Source: Anticarsia gemmatalis
Lineage: Eukaryota; Arthropoda; Insecta; Lepidoptera; Erebidae
Length of the DNA: 64,000 nucleotides
Reading direction: 5' to 3'
Assembly (NCBI RefSeq): GCF_050436995.1
Contig: NC_134754.1
Span: forward strand, 3,527,001-3,591,000
In this document: piece by piece, positions 1-12,626 of the stretch
Numbering within the stretch: position 1 is the stretch's first letter
Layout: each line of letters opens with the position of its first letter
Translations under genes and position numbers: made by a program
The notes under the pieces: model-generated
What the model was told of the DNA's origin: nothing
Databases searched by the model: none
What the model saw: only the letters and a program-made list of their open reading frames with translations

Positions 1-1002
1 ATAAATGAGACTGAATTCGTGAATGAACTCTTCTCATACCTACACAGGGCATTGCTCTGGAGTCGACAGTTGGCATTGAATCGCGTCGCCGTGTGTTATT
101 TTACATAAATTATATTCATAATATTTTATTACTTCAACAGTAAAACAATGCCTAATACGTCTACAAACTTTTACACAACTTTTCCTAAAGAACGTTCTAG
201 AAATAGCTATTTAATTTAAACAGTTTTTTCGCAGACAATAACGGTTGATATTTAATTTTTGTGTTGCGTGTCTTATCTAAAACTTCGTATTCCCTAATGT
301 ATCCATCAAATGTATTGTCCAAAAGTCAATAAAAGTAAATTAATTAATAATCCACCTGCGGAACGTACAATCGTCGTAAAAAGCCATAAATATTTTGGCA
401 GCGCAAAATTTAAACTATAAATATCTTCTGGCTCGATATAAAAGTATTTAAACGCCTGAAAATAGTAAGCCTATTGGAAAGGCCCTCTGACGTGGAATGT
501 TACTGAAATACCTATATTAATACCTACCTATATAATATCTATATTCGAAAAAAAATTATAACAGTGATTGTGTTAAAAAACTTATTTGTAAAGATTTTAC
601 CTACTTTTATTTATACGTGAAAGCTTTTTACAGAGTTGTATGTTAGAACAGATTCAAGAATAGCTTGTGATTGAAACCTTAAAACAAATCAGTTGCACTA
701 ATCACGTATTACCTAGTCATTTAAACACAAGAAAGTTTTATATTGAATCTCAAGTTAAATCTGCAATAACTTGATCCCTTATTTACAAAAGCTAACAGAA
801 CAAAAGAACTGACGTAAGTTGAACAACAACAACAAAACAGCACACTTTCCCCCGCGACAGTACATAGTCAAAAAGTAAAGTTTATCGCGCAAGTCCACAC
901 CGAGTCTTACATAAAGCCAGTACTTGGTAAGCGCGCCGCTGTCGAACGCACGCTCGCACTCGCAGCACAGCTCCGCAACTTACACACGTTTCATAAAAGA
1001 AA
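1..1002. other. 5' flank of the candidate first exon
   Basis: No coding sequence is recognisable. The last ~130 bases before the ATG at 1003 are clearly richer in G+C, with several CG dinucleotides, than the AT-rich sequence before them. That would suit the promoter and 5' UTR of the exon that follows. I see no convincing TATA box at the expected place. Confidence 0.3.
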
Positions 1003-1266
1003 ATGCCTTCCTGGTGGGACTATCTACACTTCAATAGACAGTACCACAACAAACGAAACTTAGAAGAAGGCCTTTTCCAAATCGCGTCTCAAACTTGCAA
1101 TATTTTGGTCAAAGTCAACAACACGAACAACATTAACTTAACGAGGAACAACAGGAGTGATGAGTATGGGTGTGCTGGTCCACCCAAGGGGAAGAGCTCC
1201 ATGCAGATTTGCGTCCCCAAGTTCAGGAGAAACTCCATCACGTCGGGATGCAATCCAGGATTATCG
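1003..1266 (+). CDS. candidate first coding exon of an unrecognised gene
   Basis: An ATG in good context (aaaATGcc) opens 88 codons that run into a consensus splice donor (TCG|GTAAGT) at 1267 in phase 0. The peptide begins MPSWWDYLHFNRQYHN, is polar, has an Asn-rich stretch around residues 37-50 and is basic near the end. It has no signal peptide or membrane segment and I recognise no family. Reading through the donor adds 55 codons before a stop, so a short unspliced ORF (1003-1434) is the alternative. The support is the G+C-rich 5' flank, the ATG context and the strong donor. No second exon is secure. It would have to lie in the 36 kb of gene-poor sequence downstream; 20781-20936 is phase-compatible but weak. 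Confidence 0.42.
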
Positions 1267-4163
1267 GTAAGTACGCTTTCATCTCAAAACTTTTCCGAAC
1301 TTTTGTTATGTACGCAAGCCACTTCGTGTCTTGTTTTGACTTCAATCAAATCGATTACAAATGTATTGCCCGTGAATTTCATTACTTTTATGAGACCTGA
1401 GGTATTTTTATTTATGCAAAACACAATTAAGTAAAGTGCAAACCAATAGTATGGATATTTACGTACCAGGTAACCCTTTTCTATTTTTTTAATAAATTAT
1501 GTAAAGAGAACCATTACCGTTAGTTTAATTCATTGTGAAAGCATCATTTGCATATTGCATGTGCAATATTAATGTGTAACTTACAACGTAATCATAACAT
1601 CAACCTGAAAATCTAGAACAACATTCAGTCAAAAAACATCAACACGGCACGATGTAAAACAAAGTGTTTGTCGCGCATCGAAAACTTTTTACAACCAATA
1701 ACTCACGTCCTTGTCTTCAGTGTAAAAGATGCATAGGCGCGCGGGGCATGTGCACTGTGCAGTCCACTTTCATTGTTCATTGGTAATAAACGATATTCAA
1801 TAACAGTGCAAATATACCGTTCATAGTGCGTAGTGCTTGTGTCGGCGTGACTGAAATATTTGCAAGCTGATTCGATTTGAGGTGGGCGAAGTTTAGTGTA
1901 TAATATGGTGTTGATATTCTTGTTTTATTGTGTCGTGCGGCGATGCGACCGTTGCTATTATATCGATTTTACACGTGAAGGAAGACATCGCGGTGGCAGC
2001 AGACGCCGTCGGGCCTCGGCGTTCGACCTTGTTCCAATTATTCACTTAAACTGAGGTTTCGTTTGATACATTTTCGGTTAGAGGTTTGTTTGATGCACGT
2101 CAGGAGCACAGCCGTTACAATTCAAAAAATCTGGTACAGTTTGGTTAATTAACACACCTAAATAACCCATATCAACTTTTAAATCATTTTCATCAACAAG
2201 CGCATCACAATAATATTTAATTTTCCACTTATTTTAGCTCTATTTAGAAGATTTATATATTCTGCGATTGTCTATGGACGTTTGTCACCTACGTACGTAC
2301 AACCTTTTAAATTAAACTCAAGTCGTGTCAATAACGAAGTTATAGTTTTAATTATGATGTGCGATGTAAAAGCATTGTTGACATTTCACTACACGTAACG
2401 TATAACATCATTTAACTTAATGGTTGTCTGACATTCCATTTGTTACTGAGGCTATAGTTTAGGTTATAACTAGAAACTCATAGTGCTCTTACATGTTTTA
2501 AATAAATAGCAACATAAGAGACCCACTGCATCCTTATTTATAAGTACTTATTATCAGCTAATTCGTTAAAGTAATAAGATGGGATAGGCTGTCGCAGGGT
2601 TAAATTGTCCAGTATGCTATTAATTTGTCGTAGTTGCAATAGGAGAATGAAAAAGCTTGCAAACTATTGTCACAAATAATTTATACGAAATGAGGTTAGA
2701 AATGTTTTCCAGGTCATTCACGTATTAAATATAATATTAACTGAAAAAAAATGCTACAATACGATAAAAAATATTCAGTAACATTATATCGGTGCAATAT
2801 CGTTTAACCCACATTCCACAAGTCCTATTTCATGCAATTTCCACGAGGTCATCAACCTAAACTTTTCCTATTATGAACATTTTACCGAACAACTGACATG
2901 CACCTCCAATTATTGCATTAGCTTCAGTGACCGAGTTTAAAAATAATGACAGACGGCCTATTTTCAACAATTTACTGCGAAAAAATTGGTGTATCGAGTT
3001 TGAAATTGTTCATAATAGCAGTATTAACTTTGATTCTACGAATAAGTTAAGTGTATGATATTAAAACTATTTTTGTTTTCCGTACGGACAACCCATACTG
3101 TCACAATATCAATATTTTGATCGACTCCAAGGTTGAGTTCAAATTCGCAAGGGTTTTCCAACAGAAGTTTTGAAAAATAATTTATATTTATTATAGCAAG
3201 TAATATGTTTTGTCTTATCGAGATTCGATTTCTACTTCAAAATAAAATTAAAGACCTAAAATAGGATGCGATGTTAGTTTACCACCGATCTATACTAACT
3301 TTTACTTAATTTCACAGCAATTTAAAATAACATAGGCAGCTCCCCTTGGTAAAAATAATACTTTGATAAGAAGCATTTGTTTGGATGCGATTCCCAATAT
3401 AAAGGCCGAGGCCCGAGAGTGTAACGTTTTTTTTTAAACAGGATAATTCTTTTGCACCACAATAGCTGTACTACGATTCATATCATATCGCATATTAACA
3501 ATACATTTATTAAAACTTAAACACATACGTTGGTAGAGATTTGTATTGATATGCAAATATTCCGTGCCGCCATCTAACGCATTTGCATTTTACTTTTGTT
3601 CAGCGTATAGGAAAGCCGGCAGTCAGTATAGGTGAGGTACCTATATGCTCCTGCCTTTGTGAAAAACACAATATGGTTTATCAGGATTTAATATGCAGAA
3701 ATGTTCTCATTTAGCATTCAGCATCGTATTCCTTTATTAATAAAAAAGTTTTGATGCCTTTACAAAAGAATTCAACAGTTTTATCTCTCGTGTTCACAAT
3801 GACCGAGACCGACTTTCCAGAAGTTAAACAGATCCGATTTACTTTTTCTTCGCGATGGTCTTGTAGGTTTTGTGAAGTTAAAATTGCACAACGAGCATTA
3901 AAAGTTTTAGTTTGTAGTTTTTTCAATAGTGTTGGAATTAAGAAATTATGGTCAAAAAGTGGATTTCGTATATTATTCGATAAAAATGTCTCCTTTGTTC
4001 ATGTTTTTAGAGGTTTTGCTAAGATTTTTCCCGATTTATTTTTCGTCATATGGAATATCACTGCCCCGAATAAATTGATGATGATTATAAGTCTTTGCAG
4101 TTTGAAAACTTCTTCGTCCATCGGAAAATTTTTAGACTGTATTTTTACGATGTCACGTGAGTT
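1267..4163. other. intergenic or intronic sequence with no recognised gene
   Basis: AT-rich sequence. A short ORF at 1905-2051 (48 codons, plus strand) has a hydrophobic start and an Arg-rich, G+C-rich middle; it could be an alternative 5' exon but has no other support. A 71-codon minus-strand frame at 3711-3926 and the 167-codon plus-strand frame over it match no family I know and look like chance frames. Confidence 0.35.
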
Positions 4164-4816
4164 CTACCCAACTAGCACACAAGCTGCTTATACAGTCGTT
4201 ATACAGCCTGATAGTTGCATAAGAGTCGTTCAAATGCTGTACAATTCTCTATAAGTTGTATACTAGCTATTTAAAAAACCCTTTAACAGCTAGGCGGGAC
4301 AGTAGCCGTTTAGTAGGAAACTAATGACTTATAGTGATATATGAGCATGTAATTGCATCGCTAGACAGCCCTGGGAAGTATAACTGAGTTAATGGAATCT
4401 TCTATAACACCGTTAACTGTATAAGGGGACTTTAGGAGATAAAGGAGTTTAAACGGAGTTATGCGTTGCGCTTATAGCGCTCAAGAGCGTAAATAAGCTT
4501 TTTGTAATGCCTTAGGTTCTATAACAGATTTTTTTAGGGCTAGTGTATTACTCATCTATAAAAGAGTTGCGTAGGTCTTTAATAGCGCCTTGAGCGTTAT
4601 ATCAGATATTTATATGGCTTCTGTACGGCAAATAGATGTATAAGGTATCATTCGAAACATTTTTACAGCCATGGGGATTACAAAATTATGTTAAGCACCT
4701 AAAGCGCTATAACCGAGTAATATACCTTTATACTAAAGCTTAAAATTATTATCATAATATATTTACATAGGTGCAGTGGTGGTTCAGTCTGTCAACTGTT
4801 TTTAAAGAATAAATAA

Positions 4817-5408
4817 AATAAAATAAATAAAATAAATAAAATAAATAAAATAAATAAAATAAATAAAATAAATAAAATAAATAAAATAAATAAAATAAAT
4901 AAAATAAATAAAATAAATAAAATAAATAAAATAAATAAAATAAATAAAATAAATAAAATAAATAAAATAAATAAAATAAATAAAATAAATAAAATAAATA
5001 AAATAAATAAAATAAATAAAATAAATAAAATAAATAAAATAAATAAAATAAATAAAATAAATAAAATAAATAAAATAAATAAAATAAATAAAATAAATAA
5101 AATAAATAAAATAAATAAAATAAATAAAATAAATAAAATAAATAAAATAAATAAAATAAATAAAATAAATAAAATAAATAAAATAAATAAAATAAATAAA
5201 ATAAATAAAATAAATAAAATAAATAAAATAAATAAAATAAATAAAATAAATAAAATAAATAAAATAAATAAAATAAATAAAATAAATAAAATAAATAAAA
5301 TAAATAAAATAAATAAAATAAATAAAATAAATAAAATAAATAAAATAAATAAAATAAATAAAATAAATAAAATAAATAAAATAAATAAAATAAATAAAAT
5401 AAATAAAA
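4817..5408. repeat. 9-bp minisatellite, unit AAAATAAAT, about 65 copies
   Basis: Alternating A4T and A3T blocks give a strict 9-bp period over about 590 bases with no interruption that I can see. On the minus strand each unit reads Phe-Ile-Tyr, which creates a 206-codon open frame that is an artefact of the repeat. The first units (about 4808-4820) and the last few bases are slightly irregular. The array lies between the arms of the 4164-6472 element and may have grown from an A-rich stretch inside it. Confidence 0.95.
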
Positions 5409-6090
5409 AAAATGATTTTCAAACTATTTTAATATTCAACGACTGACCCCTAAAAGTACGAGTAAAATGCTGGTGTGCGACCAAAACAGTTATATTGAAG
5501 CACTCCTATGCCACAACTGCAAAACCTTGAGGTCTACAACAGCAAACACTAGAGCCTTTGTACAGCTTAAGGCGCTAGAGCAGATGTAACCAACTCTGAG
5601 AGCTGCTTGATCGAGACGCCATTATAGCATTTGGCTAACATATTTTTTGAGGTTATTACGATCTTTTGAAGATCATATAAATCTATAGCCTGGTAACGTT
5701 AACATAATTAAAATCATTTTTTATTACCTATAACCCTAATTAAATTATCTGTAACCCTCAAAGTCTTATTTATGTTCAAAATACAATTTCCAAATCCACA
5801 TATCTATATAATTTTTGCACTTAAAACTGAATATTTTGAGGGCGCATCAAAATATTGACGATAATATACATATATATTGACAGCAAACTGGAACTCGCAC
5901 TTTCATATCACGTACACAAAGAAATATAAGCGATAGACTACTTGTTATTTTAATAATCCAATCCGTAAAAATAAAATGTCTCCTCATTTGTCACTGATGA
6001 TTCATTTTAAAAAAATATATTTAGTTTACACCATAATAAACCGACCATATTACTAATTTAGAGCGTTAGCATTTATAACCGTTACACAGT

Positions 6091-6247
6091 AGCGCTAAAA
6101 TAAGGTAAAGGTGGTATAATCGCGCTGCAAGAGCTTTTTCGAACGCTCGTGGCGCTAACCACCTCTGTACAACAGCTGGTAAGCGCCACGAAGCTGCGAA
6201 AAAGGTCTTGTAGCGCGATTATACCACCTTCATCTTATTTTAGCGCT
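6091..6247. repeat. internal foldback (long imperfect hairpin)
   Basis: Both ends read AGCGCTAAAATAAG inward. The arms pair through GGTGGTATAATCGCGCTRCAAG, the CGAAAAAG region and GTGGCGCT, leaving a loop of a few bases near 6166-6175. The arms are about 72 bases with scattered mismatches. It lies in the right half of the larger TIR element and may be a nested foldback insertion. Confidence 0.75.
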
Positions 6248-6472
6248 CCTGTATTACTACTATACTACGTACTATTATAATTACTATTTACGACCACTGT
6301 AGATCCAATGTCGAGCTATAAGCTGGACAGTATGGGCCTATTTGACGCTACAAGAGATCTGTAGCCGCTTATAGAACCACTATACTTCTTACTAAGGAGC
6401 CTAAGGCGTTATAAAAATCCTTTAACCGGCCATTGTGCAGCTTGTTATAGCGCTTGTGTGCTAGTTGGGTAG

Positions 6473-8984
6473 TTTTTCAATGCTAGATGTATGCTACATG
6501 AGCTAAGAGTATAAATTATTCATAGAGTACTAGAAATTATCTATCGATTCGTGCATCTCGCCCCTGGCCTACTTTTGTATTAGACTAAACTGTTCAATTT
6601 TAGTATAAAAGCTTTGTGTTTCTATACAAAGCACTGCTACAAGCAAGCTTATACGAAAATAGAACATTGCATTATGCTAAATATATGTGCAATAACGACG
6701 GCCTGTGCCCGCGTAGCAGGGAAGAGTGGCCTTCAATGAATGTGTTACCGATAGAAGCGTCTGTTGAGCAAATTCAGAGCTAATGTTCTTGAAACCTACT
6801 GTCATATTTTTATACTTATCATTTCAAAATTAGGGGATATATGTCCAGTGAGACTGTTTTTTTAAATAAATGAATATTGACACAATTTTGTTTCCCGTTT
6901 TAAATTTCTAGGAGATTTTGTAGTAAGTAATTACACTATATTTACGAAAGTCACATTATTAAATACTACAAGTTTGTAACCTAAAGGCTACACTTACACT
7001 GTTGCATTCAAAGTTCAGTGACTGAATTAAACAAAGGGTTCACTGATTACCCGTCGTTATAGGTACGATTGAGATCTTAAAACATAATACAAATTACCTC
7101 TATATATTTTAAGATTAAAATCGGAACATGCAAAGGTATGGTGACTGTAATGTTTTAAATTGTAAGATTTTTTATAATAGGAATGTAGAACGCAAAACAA
7201 AACCCACCTTCATAAATTCTGAACTATATTACGTATCTGCTTCTTATGCCGTTTGCGTTAATCAGGCAGACAGGTGGCTTCTCAGCCATTCCTATAGGTT
7301 TTTTTAATGATGAAAAGTATAAAAACGTCGACACTTCAACAGCCGACTAGACCCTACCCTGCACGATCTCGGTATGTAAATATTCCCGTGTCAATCTTTA
7401 AAGGTCGAGGGTCACTGTTTACCCTGAGTTTAATCATACTGTCTCAAATATTGACCAGTTCAACGTCAATTTCTTTCTAGTTTATTCTTCCTACAAAGCA
7501 CGGCTAACAGTTTTATTTGAGCAAAAAGTTTTATCCATTCAAAACAGAAAAGTTATGACAACAGGAAGAGCTCACTGAAAGCTTGACAAGGTTCTTCAAA
7601 GCAAACACAAGTTATACGAATAAAAATATTTATCATTCGTTTACCCTTGAAATCTTTCATAACTTATTAATATTTATAAGGAATATTCCATGTAGAGCAA
7701 TGGATTACTCGTTGATTGATTCTATCGTGAATGCTACATGACAAGTGAACACTTAAAAGTGATTGATAGAATGTGTTGCTAACATGTAATAAACTTAGAA
7801 GTATTGTTCTGAATCAATGATTGGCCAAGAATTTATTCGAAACTTTACTTATTTGGTAAATTGGTGGTTTATGGTCAGCCTTGGTACTTACTAATGTCAA
7901 AGCTCTAATCATTAACAGCTACTTTTGCCAGCCAGAGTTGTTCAAGTGAACAAGCATGGTTTTTTTCGTCACGAAAATTAAAGAGAGAGTGAGCTGTGTC
8001 CCGTGGTTTCATCCGTTTTAAGGTTATAACTCTCCTTTGTACTCTCGCTCCGTCCGATGCCGTAGTGTGAAGTCAGATATCCTTTCTGATAAAAATAGCT
8101 ACACCGCATACTTTCTTTTTAAAATTCAATTGGTGTTTCAAGGGACTAACAAAGCCTTTAATTATATTACCACTCCTTCTTATTTCTAGATATATTATTT
8201 TTTTATGTCAGCAGCTACGACGTATCAAATCTGCAGCAGTCACATACAAAATTATATTTACGAACGGTCAATGCCAGACTGCATGTCACCTCTTACAACC
8301 CTGCTATCAAGCGCTATAAAGTTCCAACGTACACTTTATACGACTAACCTTGAGCTTTCAGTATCTATAAAACATAAAAACACACCATAATCCTAACCTA
8401 TACTAACACAACATTAACTATAATAACAGAAGGGGTCATTGTCAACCACTCCATATCCATTAAAACAATTATGTGGAATCGATATAAGAATTCGAATACA
8501 AACAAAAAATCAAACCTTTTTCCCATGCGAGTGGGTGGAGACCAAAGAACAAAAATTGTTAGGATTATTGTAAACTTATTTTGCTTAATTCTCATCCAAA
8601 CATCTTGGCAATATAGGATCGTTGGTTACGAGTACCAAATAATATGGAAAGAATGACACGGACTGAACATATAATATTAGTCGTACTATCCTTTGCGTTC
8701 AGATTTCTAAGCTATATAACTTTTAAACATACAATATGAATTCGATATTTTTAAGAACTGTGACCTAAATTAAATGTATTTAGGACGTGCATTTAAAAAT
8801 GTTGGACTGAGGGTTAAATAAATTAGCCTGTCTATTATCTTTTATGAACTAAGTATAGCCGCTCTGGCCCCGACTCTGTTATTAATTGTCATTGAAAACT
8901 CTACATTGTAGCCGATAGGCACAAAAGTTCCTGTAACGAATATAAACCGTCAAACACGGGTGTCTTTTTGAAACATTGAAACTC
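6473..8984. other. intergenic or intronic sequence, no gene seen
   Basis: AT-rich sequence with only chance short frames (for example near 8205-8656 on both strands). I see no RNA gene or transposon end. A stretch at 7240-7390 is less AT-rich but has no recognisable content. Confidence 0.4.
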
Positions 8985-9218
8985 AGGTGTAATAGGTACC
9001 TGGACGCGGAGTATCCAATTGGAGGTAGGCGTCCTGGCCACTTTATGGTGACTGTTGAAGGAACACCGTCAGGTTTTTAGTTGGTATGCCCAAATTTAAA
9101 AGCCGGAACGCCTAGCCGGCGGGAGAGCCCGACAGACCCCCGCTACCTCCCTGGAGCGGGACATGCAGTAATGCATTTTCCTGACGAAAAAGAAAAAAAT
9201 AAGGTGTAATAGGTACCT
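8985..9218 (+). mobile_element. 5'-truncated LINE 3' end with 17-bp target-site duplication
   Basis: A perfect 17-base direct repeat, AGGTGTAATAGGTACCT, occurs at 8985-9001 and 9202-9218. The 200 bases between are G+C-rich and end in an A-rich tail (GACGAAAAAGAAAAAAATA). The body, with its GCCGGCGGGAGAGCCCGAC-type segment, the CCCGCTACCTCCCTGGAGCG segment and TAATGCATTTT, resembles the 3' UTR of an abundant lepidopteran non-LTR retrotransposon. Severe 5' truncation, an A-rich tail and a long duplication are the hallmarks of target-primed reverse transcription. The family name is not certain from sequence alone. Confidence 0.8.
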
Positions 9219-12200
9219 ACTAATTTGCTTTCTTTATACTAATCCCTACGTTATTTTTTGTTTTTAATCTTATTATAACACTCTCCTCGAAAAATAAAAA
9301 AACAAAGTTGGACTGGTTTTAAAAGCCTGTCTTCATGTTCTGCTTGATGATAGGTTATAAAGTCTTGTGATAAAATGAACATGTATCTAATATTGCACAG
9401 TCATACTGACTTTACGGCGTAGTAATTGGTCTGAATCGTGTAAATTACTTGTTGCAGACACATAATTAGGAACAATTTCTGTGACTAGCCTACAGCTACA
9501 ATTGTTTCATTACTTAGTTGATTTTATTGGATATAGGTCTCTGAAAACAAGTTTTTGTAATCAATCGCTTTCGCTTCTCCGGAAGCCGCTCCTAAGTTCG
9601 TAGCACATTTCGGAAATGGCTACAAAATGGTATATTTCCATGCCCATGTTAGTAGGTCAACTGTACGGCAGTTGTGCGTAAAATTTATTGGCTGGAAATG
9701 TATAGACTTGCAAAAAACAATCCAAAGAAGAGAGCTCTATCGCATTAAGTTAAGACCAAAGGAGTTGCAAACTTGATTGTACTTTTGAACATAAAATTTA
9801 TTCGTTTTTCAAAGCTTTTATTATTTATTATAACGGTTGCAACTAGTTGTCCAAGTTTTTGCATGATTTAGCGAGCAATACAGAAAAGATTGCTATTAAG
9901 AAGAAAATAGTTTACGCAGACATTTATTGGTAAAATGACTCACCCTTTATTCTAAAGTGCCTCTAATGAAAATTATAATTTTCTCACTCTGTTTTCGATT
10001 AACCAATAAATTTAAAACAGCAATGACTAAACGTTTTACCTAGAACTCGCTGTGTTTACATTTAAAATAGCTGTTAAAGTATGACGTGTTGCTTTTAAAA
10101 GCTTTCACATTTACGCAATAAAGGGTATCGACGTCACATTTTAATACAAATGTATTTGTAAAACAAATTATTTTAATACAGTGCAGTTATTTTAATGTAG
10201 GCGTACAACGTCATGCATAAAGCTTGCTATTTGCGTAATTGAATAGGTTAATCAGTTTATATTAATATTAACTAGTATAATTAGGTGTATGTGTAGGTAG
10301 GGTTAGGTGATATAATTAAAATAGTTTTTAGAGATACGTCTAATTAATGACTATTTTAGGACAGTCATTGCTGTTGTGCTTTTCTAGTTAAAGAGAATTA
10401 ATATTTTACCTTTTTGATCAGATATCTAGAGACATCGAGATACCTACTAGATACTACTAGATAGTATAAGCATTCAACAAAAAGCTAGGAGTTATTAAAT
10501 TAATGAAGTAAATAACTGAAGGCTCCAAACACGTTTCTGGAGACTTATTAAGATGATTTACTTTTACTGAGATGATATGAAGATCCAGCGAGGCCCGAGG
10601 GCTAATGCACACGGCGGTTGCTGTGCACGCCCTTAAAGTCCCGTTGCTTGGTGATGTACAATTTGCATGATTAGATTTCTACGAGCTGTCCATGAAATGT
10701 TAAAAGCCATTAGCAGTCATCGTAAAACATCGATTTTATTTGTCGATAAAACAAGAATATGTAATTAGGAAATTACTTACCATGAAACGGCCAAATGAGA
10801 AAATTGAAATGAAAGGAAGTTGAAACATAAGTACAATAATAAGTAGTTTCTTCTTTCGTCATAATTTTCAAATTTTCCTTTATTAGGTAGGATCTGAGAA
10901 ACTAAATCACTACATGACTGTATTCATCATCATTGGCCTGTATTCATCTATTGCAGACGATTAATGTGGCATCAGATAGAATTAGTGCACTTTCGTTCGT
11001 GGCTTTAAAGGCCTTTGCGGGATTGGCAACCGCGACCACATTTACGACAGATAAAGGTTTATGACATGACTGTACTATACCTGAAATCCGTACAAAGATA
11101 AATTGACTTTAGTATTTGAAAAGTACGAAAAGCAAGCTAAGAGAATTTCACAGTCTCAATTTATTCTCCTACGTAGGTACATGAACTAATCCCCGTCAGG
11201 TACCTCGCACGTAAAACACGTTAGTAGCGGTCACAGTCTAGTGGTTTTAATTGACACTTACTTCTAACATAGCATAATGGCTTTTAGTAACCTGAATATA
11301 ACTAAGCGAGACTAGACTCCGGCCACAAATAGATAGACTTTATTTGATTTACTGACAGTAAAATAGACGTATTTTACGTATCAGTCATCTATAAGACATA
11401 ATTGATATTAACACAATTGTAAAAGTAACCCAGATAAGTCTCTTTAAAAGGTTTGACAGAACTTTAACCGTTATAGAGGTTCTAAATCACGTGGTTTGGA
11501 TCCGTAACCAAATTATGTGATCGTTAATGTTTCTTAAAATAAGAGTTTGTGATCCAGTTTTCTGATTAAGGACAGTGTCAGTGTCAGATAAACTATCTGC
11601 AAAATAAAAAGTATCAGCAAATGAAAATAATAGTCAACATTTCATATAAAAAGTTTTCTGATAGATCTAGATTTGGTGAAAACTGGTATTTCATGTAAAG
11701 GGCATTGTTTGTTTAGTCTCTTCGTGTAATGTCAAGGTCATAATATGTGTTAGGAATGCTAGTCCCACTTAGGAATGAATTCAATTGTGCGTGTAACACA
11801 CTAAAACTCTAGGTACAAGACTTGCGTGATACATACAACCTTTAGAAAATATCAAATACCAAATCCAATTATTTTTTCCTCGTGTAATCATAACGGATGT
11901 GAAATAAGCACCTTTTTAATAATAATTGGTACTTGTAAGTGGTATTTTGGATTGGTGGTATGGTGTAAGGTTATATCGGTGAACTCGAGAAGTAGGTAAT
12001 ATGCCGAACCAAAAAAGTTATGTATATCATTATTTTGGCTTAAAATAAGCGGCTAGATTTAGAGTTACGCGAAACGAACCAAAGGCAATGTCAGTTTTGC
12101 ATTTCTATTTATGGTATAGTAAATACTGCAGCCGTCGTCTATAGCTGTAACTTTAAATCCGAGCTTTCTTATTGAAATAGCAATGTGTAAAAGGAACGAG

Positions 12201-12422
12201 CAATGGGGTTCGAAATTCTATACATATATCTATCCTATAACGTTAAGTCTAGAGATATACCTACTACCTTATTTTGACTTTAATACTATTTCCCGGTATC
12301 ATAGAAACCATATCACTCGTACTCTTCTTCTTAATACCTAAGTATATTTCTTGACAAGACACAAGATAACATATTAAATATCTTTCTAATCTGTATTTAA
12401 CTTTAAACTTAACCTTTTCCCA
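9219..12422. other. intergenic or intronic sequence, degenerate repeat only
   Basis: No gene recognised. The segment 10920-11060 (starting TTCATCATCATTGGCCTGTA) resembles a degenerate interspersed repeat common in Lepidoptera. The rest is AT-rich with no sustained frame. Confidence 0.35.
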
Positions 12423-12626
12423 TCATATTCTAAAACCACGATCCCAATCTGTATTTAATTTTCTCTGTTCAAAACGTGAAGCGGCATAAAGTCGAAGAGC
12501 TTTGCAGATAATGACATCACGCGCATTTAAGTGCTTGACATTTGGAGCTAAACCCTCCTCTCTGTGCGATGTAAGTGCCTCGTGCACTACTCTATAGTCT
12601 AGTGGGACATACGAAGTATACAAGCA
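12423..12626 (-). CDS. candidate terminal exon, unknown gene or transposon remnant
   Basis: On the minus strand an acceptor-like TTATTCTACACAG precedes an open frame of about 67 codons ending at TGA (12423-12425). The peptide is balanced and polar, for example ARDVIICKALRLYAASRFEQ, unlike the lysine/asparagine/isoleucine-rich chance frames around it. There is no ATG at the start, so if real it is an internal-to-terminal exon whose upstream exons lie at higher coordinates; none is apparent. I recognise no domain. A transposon relic is equally possible. Confidence 0.3.
   Translation of the reverse strand, partial: CLYTSYVPLDYRVVHEALTSHREEGLAPNVKHLNARDVIICKALRLYAASRFEQRKLNTDWDRGFRI

Larger units (their letters stand above)
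4164..6472. mobile_element. TIR-bounded non-autonomous DNA element, 2.3 kb
   Basis: The sequence starts with CTACCCAACTAGCACACAAG (4164-4183), and its exact reverse complement ends at 6472; the match is 21 bases. Inside are many short motifs of the type GCGCTATAA or AAGGCGYTATAA in both orientations (for example near 4470, 4590, 4705, 5570, 6400 and 6445), a 9-bp tandem array and a foldback. Such subterminal repeats often bind transposases. No transposase frame is present; the long minus-strand frame here is only the simple repeat. No target-site duplication is clear (flanks end GAGTT and begin TTTTT), so the superfamily is unknown. Confidence 0.55.

Noticed and set aside
3751..4254. 167-codon open frame (plus)
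   Set aside because: No recognised family, no splice context, an opposing open frame over the same bases, and its end runs into the inverted-repeat element.
4802..5422. 206-codon open frame of Phe-Ile-Tyr repeats (minus)
   Set aside because: It is only the translation of the 9-bp simple repeat; a period divisible by three without stop codons leaves the frame open.
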